Source of the DNA: Ophioceras dolichostomum
Lineage: Eukaryota > Ascomycota > Sordariomycetes > Magnaporthales > Ophioceraceae
Length of the DNA: 16,311 nt
Assembly: GCA_003049485.1 (NCBI GenBank)
Contig: PYST01000567.1
Location: 1-16,311 of the forward strand
Direction of reading: 5' to 3'
Part shown: in pieces, positions 7,756-16,311 of the stretch
Position numbering within the stretch: position 1 is the stretch's first letter
Layout: the number at the start of each line of letters is the position of its first letter
Program-made: the position numbers and the translations under genes
The notes under the pieces: model-generated
Databases searched by the model: none
The model's input: only the letters and a program-made list of their open reading frames with translations
What the model was told of the DNA's origin: nothing

Positions 7756-10726
7756 ATGACGACCGTCCCAGCCGCCCCAGAGGACCAGGCTCGCCTCCTC
7801 GAGGATGCCCTGATCGCCGTACGCCAACAGACGGCGCTGATGCGCAAATGCCTGGATACGCCCGGCAAGTTGATGGATGCACTGAAATGCTGGTGAGCCT
7901 GTCCCGCATCGCCCGGGGCGGACCTGAACCATCCCGTCCTATCCGTCTTCTAGCCGACTGACACACACCGTCGCCTTGCAGCTCCACACTCGTCTCCGAG
8001 CTCCGGACCAGTAGCCTTGGCCCGAAGCAGTACTACGAGCTGTACATGTCCGTCTTCGATGCGTTGCGATACCTGTCGGTCCACCTGCGCGAGAACCACC
8101 CGGTTAACCACCTTGCCGATCTCTACGAGCTGGTCCAGTATGCTGGCAACATCATCCCCCGGCTGTACCTAATGATCACTGTTGGCACGGCCTACATGGC
8201 CATCGACGCCGCACCTGTCAAGGAGCTGATGAAGGACATGATGGACATGAGCCGCGGCGTTCAGCACCCCACTCGCGGCCTCTTCCTACGCTACTACCTC
8301 ACCGGCCAGGCGAGGGATTTCTTGCCCACCGGCGAGGGCGACGGGCCGGAGGGGAACATCCAAGACTCAATAAACTTCGTCCTGACCAATTTCGTCGAGA
8401 TGAATAAGCTCTGGGTGCGGCTACAGCACCAAGGCCACTCGAGGGAACGAGAACAACGCACACAGGAGCGCAAGGAGCTACAACTGCTAGTGGGCTCCAA
8501 CATCGTGCGGCTGAGCCAACTGGTCGACCTCGAAGCCTACAAGACAGCCATCCTGGCTCCCTTGCTCGAGCAAGTCGTACAATGCCGCGACGTCCTCGCC
8601 CAGGAGTACCTGTTGGAGGTCATAACACAAGTCTTCCCCGACGAGTACCATCTCCACACCCTCGATCAGTTCCTGGCGGCCGTCTCCAGACTCAATCCCC
8701 ACGTCAACGTCAAGGCTATTGTCATCGGCCTGATGGACCGGCTCTCCGACTACGCCGAGCGGGAGGCACAGAACGAACCCGACGACGACCGGGGCAAGTC
8801 AGAAGCGGAGGCGCTGGCGGTTTTGCTGGAGAAAGTCAGACTCGCAAAGGAGAAGCCGGAGCCGTCACAACCGCCTCCAGCCGAAGCTAGCACCGACGCC
8901 CCCCAGGAGCCCACCGAGGTCACAGATGGGCACGCCCACGGCGAAGGCGACGATGCTGCTTCAACGGCGGGCACGCTGACCAAGGACTCGGAGGCTGGGG
9001 ACTCAGTCGCCGAAAGCGAAGCCACCGCTGTGAACGGCGACGAAGGGGAGCGCCAGGGTGAGGCCTCAGAAGAAGGCGCCGACAAGAAGCACCGGGGTAT
9101 CCCCGAGAACGTGAAGCTGTACGAGATTTTCTTCGGCCAGGTCAAGAATCTCGTCCAGGCACAGCACCTCCCGATCCAAGATACGATCGCATTGCTTGTA
9201 TCCTTGACAAACCTCGCCCTCAACATCTACCCGGAGCGCCTTGACTATGTCGACCAAATACTAGAGTACGCCCACGTCAAGGTCCGCGAGCACGCCAACA
9301 GCGCAGACCTGCACTCCCCGCCCGCCCAGCAAAGCCTGCTTGCTCTCCTACAGGCGCCACTCAAGCGTTACGTCTCGCTCTTCACGGCGCTATCCCTACC
9401 GACATACGTCCCTCTATTCCAGTCCCAGACGTACCCCACACGTCGGGCCGTGGCGGGCGAGGTCGCGCGCACGCTGCTCCGCAGCCAGACATCAATTTCG
9501 ACCTTATCACACCTGGAGAACGTGCTGGAGGTGCTCTCTGTCCTGATCAAAGAAGGGTCGCACCCTCCCGCGGGCTACCCCGGCGCGCCGCGACAGCAGC
9601 GCGCCATGGAGACGGATGAGACGATGGAGGAGCAGGGCTGGCTGGCGCGGCTCGCGCACCTCCTGCGCGCCGAGGATAACGACACGCAGTTCCGCCTGCT
9701 GCAGATGACTCGGCGCGCATACGCCGAGGGCAACGAGCGCATCCGCACCACGACGCCACCGCTAGTCACGGTCGGCATGCGGCTAGCGCGCCGCTTCAAG
9801 GCGCGCGAGCACTACGACGACAACTGGTCGTCGCAGTGCTCCGCGCTCTTCAAGTTCCTGCACTCCGCCGTCTCGACGCTCTGCACGCGCGTGAACGGCC
9901 CCGGAGCAGCCGAGCAGTCTCTGCGCCTCTTCACGGTGTGTGGCCAGACGGCCGACATGATCGGGTTCGAGGAGGCGGCCTACGAGTTCTTCGTCCAGGC
10001 TTTCACGGTGTACGAGGACTCGCTGTCGGACTCCAAGGCGCAGTTCCAGGCCGTGTGCGTGCTCGCTACGGCGCTGCACCAGACGCGCAACTTCGGGAAG
10101 GAGAACTACGACACCCTGATCACTAAATGCGCGCAGCACGCCAGCAAGCTGCTCCGCAAGCCGGACCAGTGTCGGGGCGTCTACCTGGCTAGTCACCTGT
10201 GGTGGGCGACGCCGATCGCGACGAACGATGAGGGGGATGATGCGCAGGTTAGTCGGTCAATCCATTAGCTTCTCATGGCGAGCCCCCACCACTACGGCTT
10301 GGCTTCTTCTAACGATACTAATATTGTGATCATGCAGCTCTACCGAGACGGCAAGCGCGTGCTAGAGTGTCTCCAGCGGGCTCTGCGAGTTGCGGACTCA
10401 TGCATGGAGACCGCCACGTCTATCGAGCTGTTCGTCGAGATTCTAGATCGATACGTCTACTACTTCGACCAGCGGAATGAATCGGCAAGCACCACATCTC
10501 TTCCCCGCTCTCGTTTTCCGATGTTGTTTCTTCTAGCTGACACAGAACGCCACTCGCACAGGTCACCACAAAATATCTCAACGGCCTGATCGAGCTGATC
10601 CACTCCAACTTCGGGGACAAGCAGCAAGACTCGGCGTCGGTAGAGGCGTGTAGGAAGCACTTCCAACACACTCTGGATCTGATTCGCAGCAAAGAGTACG
10701 AGGGCATCGTGCTTGATCCCAAGTGA
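7756..10726 (+). CDS. VPS35: Vps35, retromer scaffold subunit
   Basis: Core retromer subunit that bridges Vps26 and Vps29 and recycles cargo such as Vps10-type receptors from endosomes to the Golgi (family knowledge). Exons 7756-7892, 7982-10247, 10338-10484 and 10562-10726 give 904 residues with every junction in frame. Exon 1 starts MTTVPAAPEDQARLLEDALI with A at -3. The Vps26-binding motif PRLYLM is at 105-110, followed by ITVGTAYM. Alpha-solenoid helices fill the rest, ending with LECLQRALRVADSCMETA, ELFVEILDRYVYYFDQ and TTKYLNGLIELIHSN, the conserved C-terminal Vps29-side region. Introns 1 and 2 are ordinary (GTGAGC/CAG with CTGAC; GTTAGT/CAG with CTAAC); intron 3 appears to start with GC. 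Residues about 337-416 are an acidic, Pro/Glu/Thr/Ser-rich insert, probably disordered. An in-frame ATG at 7510 would add 82 low-similarity residues; I reject it because the conserved N-terminus begins near residue 8 of this model. Confidence 0.97.
10485..10561 (+). other. VPS35: Probable GC-AG intron (VPS35 intron 3)
   Basis: The donor reads TCG|GCAAGC and the acceptor CGCACAG|GTC, with a CTGAC branch site (TAGCTGACAC) about 25 bp before the acceptor. Removing these 77 bp joins QRNES to VTTKYLNGLIELI in phase 0, matching the conserved Vps35 sequence. No GT nearby gives an in-frame join. Confidence 0.85.
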
Positions 10727-10951
10727 TGAGAGGTTGGTTGATGAGCGTTTATTAATACCAGTATCTGGGACAAAAGACGGGTGGTTTGATACGTAGTAGC
10801 GCACGTGAGAGAGGAGAATGGGGTTAAAGTAGTGGATATTTTCCTTAACAAACTTTTGCAGGAGGCGATGTGTGATCAAAGGTCGATATTCTCATCAGCC
10901 TATAAGATGCCTCCCACTGAGGCGCCGTGGCAGAGAAGAAACAGAGCAATC

Positions 10952-10979
10952 ATGCATGCTGATTGGGTTAGGCATGCAT
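10952..10979. repeat. Inverted repeat with 8-bp arms (ATGCATGC / GCATGCAT)
   Basis: Perfect 8-bp arms separated by 12 bp and followed by a T-run (GTTTTTG), about 225 bp past the VPS35 stop. In RNA it could form a stem-loop in the VPS35 3' UTR. Each arm is itself rich in the self-complementary TGCA/GCATGC words. Function unknown. Confidence 0.55.
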
Positions 10980-11005
10980 AGTTTTTGTACGTTACTAAAA
11001 GACAC

Positions 11006-11013
11006 TGTAGATA
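11006..11013 (+). promoter_or_regulatory. PUF-protein-like site TGTAGATA
   Basis: Matches UGUANAUA, the RNA motif bound by Puf3/Pumilio-type proteins, about 280 nt after the VPS35 stop codon and before a T-run. It counts only if the VPS35 3' UTR extends this far. An 8-mer with one free base is expected by chance fairly often, so support is weak. Confidence 0.2.
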
Positions 11014-11701
11014 ATTTTTTCCCCATCGAAGAGATGGCCACTGGCCTACCTATTCACGTAAAGATTCGTCAATAATACCGCCAAACCAAAGCCACGCTCA
11101 TCAACGTCATTGCACGGTGTCATGACCCGGGGAGCAGGGGAGATGACGCCTTGCACGATAGTACTTTTACGTTGTTGTTCGGTGCAGAGATAGAAGGCAT
11201 CACATAGGACTTGGATATACAGGTGATATTCTCTCGAGACATCAAAGGTCCTATCTATCCAAGAATAACGGGCAAGAAGCAAACGGAGGTAACGAAGTGA
11301 TGAAAATGGGGAGGGCGAGGGCCACGAGACCTATAGAACAGTCGACGCGATTGCCCAAAAATCGCAGAAGAACAAGAACAAAGGAGAAATATAGAGAGAA
11401 GTGCAAAAGAGATATAAAACGAAGCAACGCCGGACCCATGCTAGCCAATAAAATATTTTACGGTGCCTCCCCTGGCTCCCTAACGGCGTCGTTGATCGAT
11501 CGCGGTGTTCAAATGGAGCCTCCCAAAATAACAAACGGGAGACTTCCCCCACAGAATTTACACAAGATAGGAGGATAAAACATAAAAGAGAACGTAGGTA
11601 GTTGAAGCGAGTGGCCAAGCAGACGGAAATATACAGCCGGCAAACCAAGAGAACAAACGGTAACGTAGGAGGAAGCCTCTCTGCCCGTACTACCTACTAC
11701 C

Positions 11702-14700
11702 CTATTCGACCAGACGGGAGATAGCGTTCCTCAAAATACGCACCGTCTTCTCGAGCTGCTGGTTCGCGAGCGGCCAATCCCTCGCCTCCACGGCATCACG
11801 GACGGCGGGGAAATACCCCGCCTCCCGACTCGCCCACAGTTTGGGCCCGAAGACGACGTGCTTGTACTGCGTGCGGTTGGGGACCTAAAGGGGGGGATCA
11901 AAATCCAGTCAGTAAAACTCACTCCAGGACATCCAGAGCGTAGCCGGAAAAAAAAGGTGAGGCAGATAGATGGCCCGGGGGTTGCATCAGAAGAGTAAAG
12001 TAAACTCACCCCTCCACCATCCTCCAAATCCAGCAAATCCGAATCGAACGCCCCCATCCGCGCGTTATACTGCGCCCGCTGCTCCCCTAGCATGACCGAC
12101 TCGAAGTTCCCCGACGCCAGCACCTGCGTCTCCCAGTTGACCTCCCACTCGGCGAACTGCTTCGCGGCGGCCCCGAAGAAGTCGGCCGCGTCCTGCAGCG
12201 GGCGCACGTCGAGGATCCCCTGTCCAGCTCCTCCACCGCCTCCTCCTGAGCCTCCTGAGTTCTCCTCAGCGACGGACCCAGCCCAAGCAGCAAGGTCGTC
12301 GGCCCACCCCTTGATCCCCTCGGCATACGCCTCCATATCGAACGGCATGACGGGGCGATCCGCCAGCTCGACGATCAGCAGCGCCAGGATCTGCCCCAGC
12401 ATCGTGTGGTACACGAAGCCCGGGTCGCCGTACGACTCCATCCACGCGAAGTTCTCGTAGCTCGACCCCCTAGGCGGCGGCGGTGCAGCCGCACCCCCAT
12501 CCGCGGGTCCGAACCTGATCTCGAGGCTCGCCGTCCCCGCCGCGTCCTGGAACGCGACGTAGTCGGACACCGCTCCCAGACCCTCTATCTCGCCGCCGCG
12601 CTGCTCCCACAGGTCCCGCAGGATCGTCCCGTTCATGTTCGGATCCGACACGCGATGCAGGATCTGCATCAGCAGCCTCTTGAAGACGGGACTGCCCGCG
12701 GCTCGAAACGTCGTAGCAGCGCCACCACCACCAGATCCAACAGCCTCGTCGAGGTTGATATACGCCAGCGCGTCGCGCCGCAGCGAATCCAAGTTATTCT
12801 CGACATACTCCGTCGAGCCGGCCATGTTGAACTCCCCGCCATCCCACGACATGAAATCAATAGACCTCATCGGCTGCCACCCCCTCGTCCGCAGATCCCC
12901 AAAGATCCTCGCCATCTCCATCAGGACCGCCGTTCCGGAATGCGGCGACGCCGCGCCGAACGCGAGCGAGTCCCGCCGGTTCCCGATCACGATCGCCTTC
13001 GCCTTCTGCTCGTAGCCCTGCACGCGGCCGTACACGTTCCAGATCTCCTTCTTGCTCACCTCGTCCTGCTCGTTCCTGAGGCGGACGATCGGTGAGGAGG
13101 ACGACGCCCCCTTATTATCGCCCGTGTACCACTTGACCACGCCCGGCACGCCGCCTACCCACTCCGGGGGAACCTCCCGGCCGTGTCCCGACAGGGCCTT
13201 GAGGAGCGGCTCGGCGTCGCGCCACGCGAGCGGTATGCTCGGGATCTTGACCAACCCCGCCGACCTGGCCGGCGGGTCGAGCACGGGCTGGCCCTTGGTG
13301 CTCTCCCATCCCGGCGTCAAGGGGTCGCCCATGACCCAGCCCGGCAGGCCGACCGACGCGCGGTGTGCGCCGTCCGTCGGCCTCGTCCTGCCGTATGGCG
13401 CCGGGTCTCCCCTGCGGAAGCCGTCGTCGGCGGGGTCGCTGTAGATGATGCACCCGACGAACCCCGCCATCTCGGCCGCCTTGACCTTCAGCCCGGGGTC
13501 CTCCTGCGGGCCGTAGTACCGCACGATGGCGATCGCGCCCGCGGTGTCGATGCCCATGTCCTGCAACCTCTTGAAATCCTCCCTCGTGCCGTAATTGGCG
13601 TATATCAGGGGACCCTTCACATCTCCCGCCTTGGACAGCGCATGAAACACATACGTCTGCCTCCCCGCCGTCTCGCCCCCTACCTCCTCCTCCTCAATCT
13701 TCGCGGACCACGTCGGCTTGCCGTCGGCGCCCAGCACCTCGACGGCGCGCCCCTCTTCCTTCGGGTAGTTGATGTACGTCCAGTACTCCTCCACCACGAC
13801 GCCCTCGAGCCCGTACTCCTCCCACATCTTCTTCACGTCCGTCGCGAGCGCGTAGTCGCCCTCCGAGCCCGCGACGTGCGCGTAGCTCGTGAAGTGTCGC
13901 AGGTGCTCACGGATCCGGTCGGCGTCCACGTGGCTCTGCACGTAGACCCTCACGGACTCCGGGTCGAACAGCCGCCGCGTCATGGACGCGAAGACGTCGC
14001 TCATGAAGATGAGGTACAGGAAGCCCAGGACCAGCATGACGCCCACGAGCCGCGCTATTATCAGGCACATGGTCGCCCCGCTGATCTTTGGCATGCGCCA
14101 CCTGCGTCCGCTGCTGTCGTCGCCGCCGCTACCCGACTGGCCTCCTCCTTGCCCTTCTTCTTGCTGCGAGGATGATCTGTTGTCGCCCGGTGTAGATTCT
14201 TGGCCCCCCGAAGAGCCGCCAGCAGCAGTCCCGTTCGCGTTCGGCAGCTGGATGCGCAGCCGTGGCAAGGGCACGCGCCACGTCCTCCACTTCCACCGCC
14301 GCCACTGCGTGGGCAGCAGCGAGAGCGGCGAGAAGCCGATGCGCTTGCCGAAGATCGACGACCGGCTGCGGCCGCTGGCCAGGCTGTCGTCGTCCATCTC
14401 CAGCTCCTGCATCTCGCGCCTCACGTGCGCCGCCTCCTCGTCGTCGTCCGCCGCCAGCCCCGCCGCGGCGCCGTCGAGCGAGTCGCCGTCGTCGTCGCCC
14501 CACAGACTGTCCTCGTCGTCTGTCTCGACCGTCGGATGCCTGTAGCTGCCGCCGCCATTCGTCCTGCGGCTCCGCACGGGTGAGGCGGAGCCGCCGTCCG
14601 GGTCAGTCGCCGTCGAGCTGCTGCGCTGGTGGCTGGTGCGCAGGAGAGACCGCGCCTCCATCGCGGGGGCGTTGTAGGAGGCGCCCCCATGACGACTATT

Positions 14701-14811
14701 TGATGATGCATCGAATGCCGTCCGGCTGGTGCCGCCCCCGACGGCCACGGCCTCTTCGTACGTGGGTATCGGCGGGACGGGGTCGTATCTGTGGTTCGTG
14801 TCTGACGGCAT
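11702..14811 (-). CDS. TRE2: Tre1/Tre2-like membrane protein of the transferrin receptor/GCPII family, probably non-catalytic
   Basis: A 994-residue type II membrane protein; exons 14811-12010 and 11884-11702 with a 125-bp GTGAGT...TTTAG intron (CTGAC branch), phase 0. A long cytosolic tail (1-246), rich in Ser, Gly and acidic residues, carries IPTYEE near its start. TM helix about 247-270 (MCLIIARLVGVMLVLGFLYL). PA domain about 380-470 (GPLIYANYG, GAIAIVRYYG); M28-like fold about 590-770 (NVYGRVQG, RDSLAFGAASPHSG, SWDGGEF, AYINLDEAV); then DPGFVYHTMLGQ, LADRPVMPFD and a dimerisation domain ending RTQYKHVVFGPKLW. Against GCPII, metal ligands His377, Asp387 and His553 appear as Arg612, Ser622 and Gly782, and the catalytic base Glu424 as Gly659; Glu660 and Asp688 remain. 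It is therefore probably a pseudo-peptidase like transferrin receptor and yeast Tre1/Tre2, which help ubiquitin-ligase (Rsp5/Bsd2) sorting of metal transporters. The cargo here is unknown. Reading on past the donor would give a non-homologous tail, so splicing is well supported. Vps70 is the main alternative label. Confidence 0.92.
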
Positions 14812-14953
14812 CGTGGCGAGAAGTCACGTATCAGGGGTCGCGTTCGGATCGAATGCGGAGGTGCGGAAGCCCCGGCATGGGGGCTCGAATGTGGGGAGAC
14901 TCGGGCCCGTGGGAGATAGAGTGAAAGAAAGGGAGCGTGGGTTTCCGTGAGTT

Positions 14954-14986
14954 GGTCGGTCGGTCGTTGTCGCCGTCGCCGTCGTC
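14954..14986. repeat. Short simple repeats (GGTC)3 and (GTCGCC)2-GTCGTC
   Basis: Three GGTC units at 14954-14965 followed by hexamer units GTCGCC, GTCGCC, GTCGTC at 14969-14986. It is a potentially length-variable tract within about 180 bp of the Tre2-like start codon. Confidence 0.6.
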
Positions 14987-14995
14987 CCCGTCGTT

Positions 14996-15013
14996 GAGAA
15001 AAGAAAAAGAGAG
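14996..15013 (-). promoter_or_regulatory. Pyrimidine (CT) tract upstream of the Tre2-like gene
   Basis: Eighteen uninterrupted pyrimidines on the minus strand, about 185-200 bp upstream of the start codon. CT-rich tracts commonly precede transcription start sites in filamentous ascomycetes, so it may mark the core promoter. Confidence 0.3.
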
Positions 15014-15259
15014 TTGGGAGTGTGGGAAATTTGTCAAAAGGAGCGGATTGCGCGGCACCTGGGCGCCGAGCCTACAAGAAGGACAACGAAGGAGGGAGAA
15101 GAAGAATTGAGACGATGCTCACCAGTCCAGATTTTGCCTCTAGTGCAGTGGCAATCATCGAGTGAATACAAGAGAGAAGAATTAGGAAATTCTAGTCGCA
15201 ATAAGCCATCGCTAGTGTGAGTTTTTTTGGCGTTTTGTTTGCAATTTGTTCCAAAAGCA

Positions 15260-15553
15260 CTAGCTGATGATGAGAGATCCGATCAGCCGTATCCGTACAA
15301 CAGAGACGTCGCGCATTGACCAAGCTCCACGAGTCCAGACATCCGGGTTCCAGATTCGAGCCAACTCCTCGAGGCGAGGGATGGCACGCAAGCCATGCTT
15401 AGTCATTCGCACCGCCACAGCTTCAACGACATCCCTCCCGACAGGGGTGTGTCGCCAAGATGACAGCGGAACCCCCTCATCGGCTATTTTGATGTTGAGC
15501 TGCGGGGGAGACGAACAGAGGGGAAAGCCGTATTGAGACGTTTCTGGATTCAT
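15260..15553 (-). other. Unassigned 97-codon ORF
   Basis: An ATG-to-stop reading frame (begins MNPETSQYGF, ends RLIGSLIIS) that also stays open for some 20 codons upstream of its ATG. I recognise no domain, signal peptide or membrane segment. The opposite strand is open over nearly the same span, so chance is a real possibility. It could be a small hypothetical gene, a remnant, or nothing. Confidence 0.15.
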
Positions 15554-15591
15554 TGGGGAACATTGGAAGTATGTAAAATGGGTGAATAACT

Positions 15592-15630
15592 CGAGTCCGC
15601 GACCCGAGTCCGCGATTCGAGTCCTCGATG
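15592..15630. repeat. Three tandem copies of a 13-bp unit
   Basis: Units CGAGTCCGCGACC, CGAGTCCGCGATT and CGAGTCCTCGATG sit head to tail at 15592, 15605 and 15618. Copies 1 and 2 differ only in the last two bases; copy 3 differs at one core base and in its end. A small minisatellite; function unknown. Confidence 0.8.
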
Positions 15631-16275
15631 ATGAGGTCAGTCAAGTGGGGTCATTATTCTGCAAGAAAGGAGATTGAGATGACAAGATGATGGGAGATTA
15701 CCATGTCAAAAAGACTAAAAACAGGAGCTAAGAGGGGAGCTCTGAAGGGGATCAGAGAGAAATCTTGGCGGAGACAACGCAGCGGCACAAAAACTGACGG
15801 GCCTGCGCGGTCGTGGTTAACAACAGGCGGCTGAGAGCGTGAGACTCGATGACAAAATCCCAACGGCAGCAATGCCCTATCCCGCTCACATCATGCCTGG
15901 CAGCTTTCCAGGTCTGGCGTGGCGTAACAGTCCCTCTTGTGAGCAGAGCGGTTCCTGGCGTTCATTTAAGTCTAACCTGCGTACTCCACGAGAACCTGGC
16001 TTCTCTGATCCAGATATGAGGCCGACTGGTAGTCGTATCACGAGTGTTCTGGATCAGTGACACCAACCCGTTTTTTTCACAGCTGATTAGGCACACATAT
16101 GGTTCATATAGGTAGGCGGTGAGTCCTGTGATGCCACAAGACCGTCAATAGGTGTATTACGTTCCTGGAAAATGCCTCAAAACTAGCAAATCCGCAAAGT
16201 CCACTCTAGCCACCTAGATATTACTGTGGCGTTTTGGAAGCACGTGATACGGGGCGAGCACCTGGCTGCTTAGTC

Positions 16276-16289
16276 AACGCGAGCGCGTT
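16276..16289. repeat. Inverted repeat AACGCG-AG-CGCGTT
   Basis: Six-bp perfect arms with a 2-bp spacer. Each arm contains ACGCG, the core of MCB-type (Mbp1/Swi6) sites in yeast, and a CACGTG lies 30 bp upstream. It may be a promoter element for a gene off the right edge; this is motif-level inference. Confidence 0.3.
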
Positions 16290-16311
16290 ATTCTCTTTGT
16301 AGATTAAATAC

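Larger units (their letters stand above)
10727..11701. other. Convergent 3' intergenic region, VPS35 and Tre2-like gene
   Basis: Tail-to-tail stretch of 975 bp presumably holding both 3' UTRs. It is AT-richer than the coding regions and carries a purine tract on the plus strand (about 11360-11425), which reads as pyrimidine-rich on the Tre2-like transcript. Short ORFs on both strands show no domain and are not called. It contains the hairpin and PUF-like site listed separately. Confidence 0.6.
14812..15259. other. TRE2: Promoter and 5' leader region of the Tre2-like gene
   Basis: No gene recognised. The first 200 bp upstream of the start codon hold simple repeats and a pyrimidine tract (minus strand), which fit a fungal promoter or 5' UTR. 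The start codon context has A at -3. Confidence 0.5.
15554..16311. other. Gene-free stretch at the right edge
   Basis: I see no coding gene, tRNA or transposon here; ORFs such as the one at 15839-16060 have no recognisable domain. It contains a 13-bp tandem repeat, a CACGTG at 16241-16246 and a CGCG inverted repeat near the end, perhaps part of a promoter for a gene beyond the window. Confidence 0.5.

Noticed and set aside
10248..10268. Read-through end (VSRSIH) of the long VPS35 ORF
   Set aside because: It lies in a GTTAGT-CAG intron with a CTAAC branch site; exon 3 continues the conserved protein.
10275..10589. 104-codon plus-strand ORF
   Set aside because: It contains VPS35 exon 3 with flanking intron sequence and is not a separate gene.
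11731..12009. Read-through C-terminus of the Tre2-like ORF
   Set aside because: The Ser/Arg-rich tail is intron plus a wrong frame; splicing 12009-11885 restores a conserved dimerisation-domain ending.
13183..14175. 330-codon plus-strand ORF
   Set aside because: Antisense to the Tre2-like coding sequence; its Arg/Leu/Pro/His-rich composition is what the complement of a GC-rich gene gives.
15300..15640. tRNA-like T-arm sequences (GATTCGAGCC, GATTCGAGTCC)
   Set aside because: The flanking bases do not pair as a T-stem and no acceptor or anticodon arm can be built around them.

Overview
The window is nuclear DNA from a filamentous ascomycete, most likely Sordariomycetes-like (inference). The evidence is: short introns of 61-125 bp with GT/AG ends and CTAAC/CTGAC-type branch sites, moderately high GC content, a fungal SesB-NACHT-WD40 NLR gene, and filamentous-fungal versions of two endosomal trafficking genes. 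No bacterial operons, CRISPR, rRNA or tRNA genes and no intact transposon were seen.

Layout, left to right. (1) 150-5613, minus strand: a large gene of eight exons encoding a predicted 1,633-residue NOD-like receptor with an N-terminal SesB-type alpha/beta-hydrolase, a central NACHT NTPase and a long, degenerate WD40-like C-terminus. I assembled the 5' exons by hand; all junctions keep frame and restore family motifs. (2) 5614-6246: a divergent intergenic stretch with CCAAT boxes and a short palindrome. (3) About 6247-7323, plus strand: a broken alpha/beta-hydrolase (Esterase D/siderophore-esterase type) whose catalytic regions lie in different frames. One break is explained by a 4-bp TATC tandem duplication. 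(4) 7756-10726, plus strand: VPS35, the retromer scaffold, four exons and 904 residues, including a probable rare GC-AG intron. (5) 10727-11701: the convergent 3' region of VPS35 and the next gene. (6) 11702-14811, minus strand: a two-exon, 994-residue single-pass membrane protein of the transferrin receptor/glutamate carboxypeptidase II family (Tre1/Tre2-like) that has lost most of its zinc ligands. (7) 14812-16311: the promoter side of that gene and a stretch with no recognisable gene, containing small repeats and one unassigned ORF.

The genes do not form a pathway cluster. VPS35 and the Tre2-like gene both act in endosome/vacuole membrane-protein sorting and converge tail to tail, but this may be coincidence. 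The NLR and the decaying esterase beside it are the accessory part of the window. I see no wholly new multi-gene system. The most notable points are the NLR architecture and gene model, the apparently non-catalytic Tre2-like protein with a PY-like sorting motif, the GC-AG intron in VPS35, and the TATC-duplication pseudogene.
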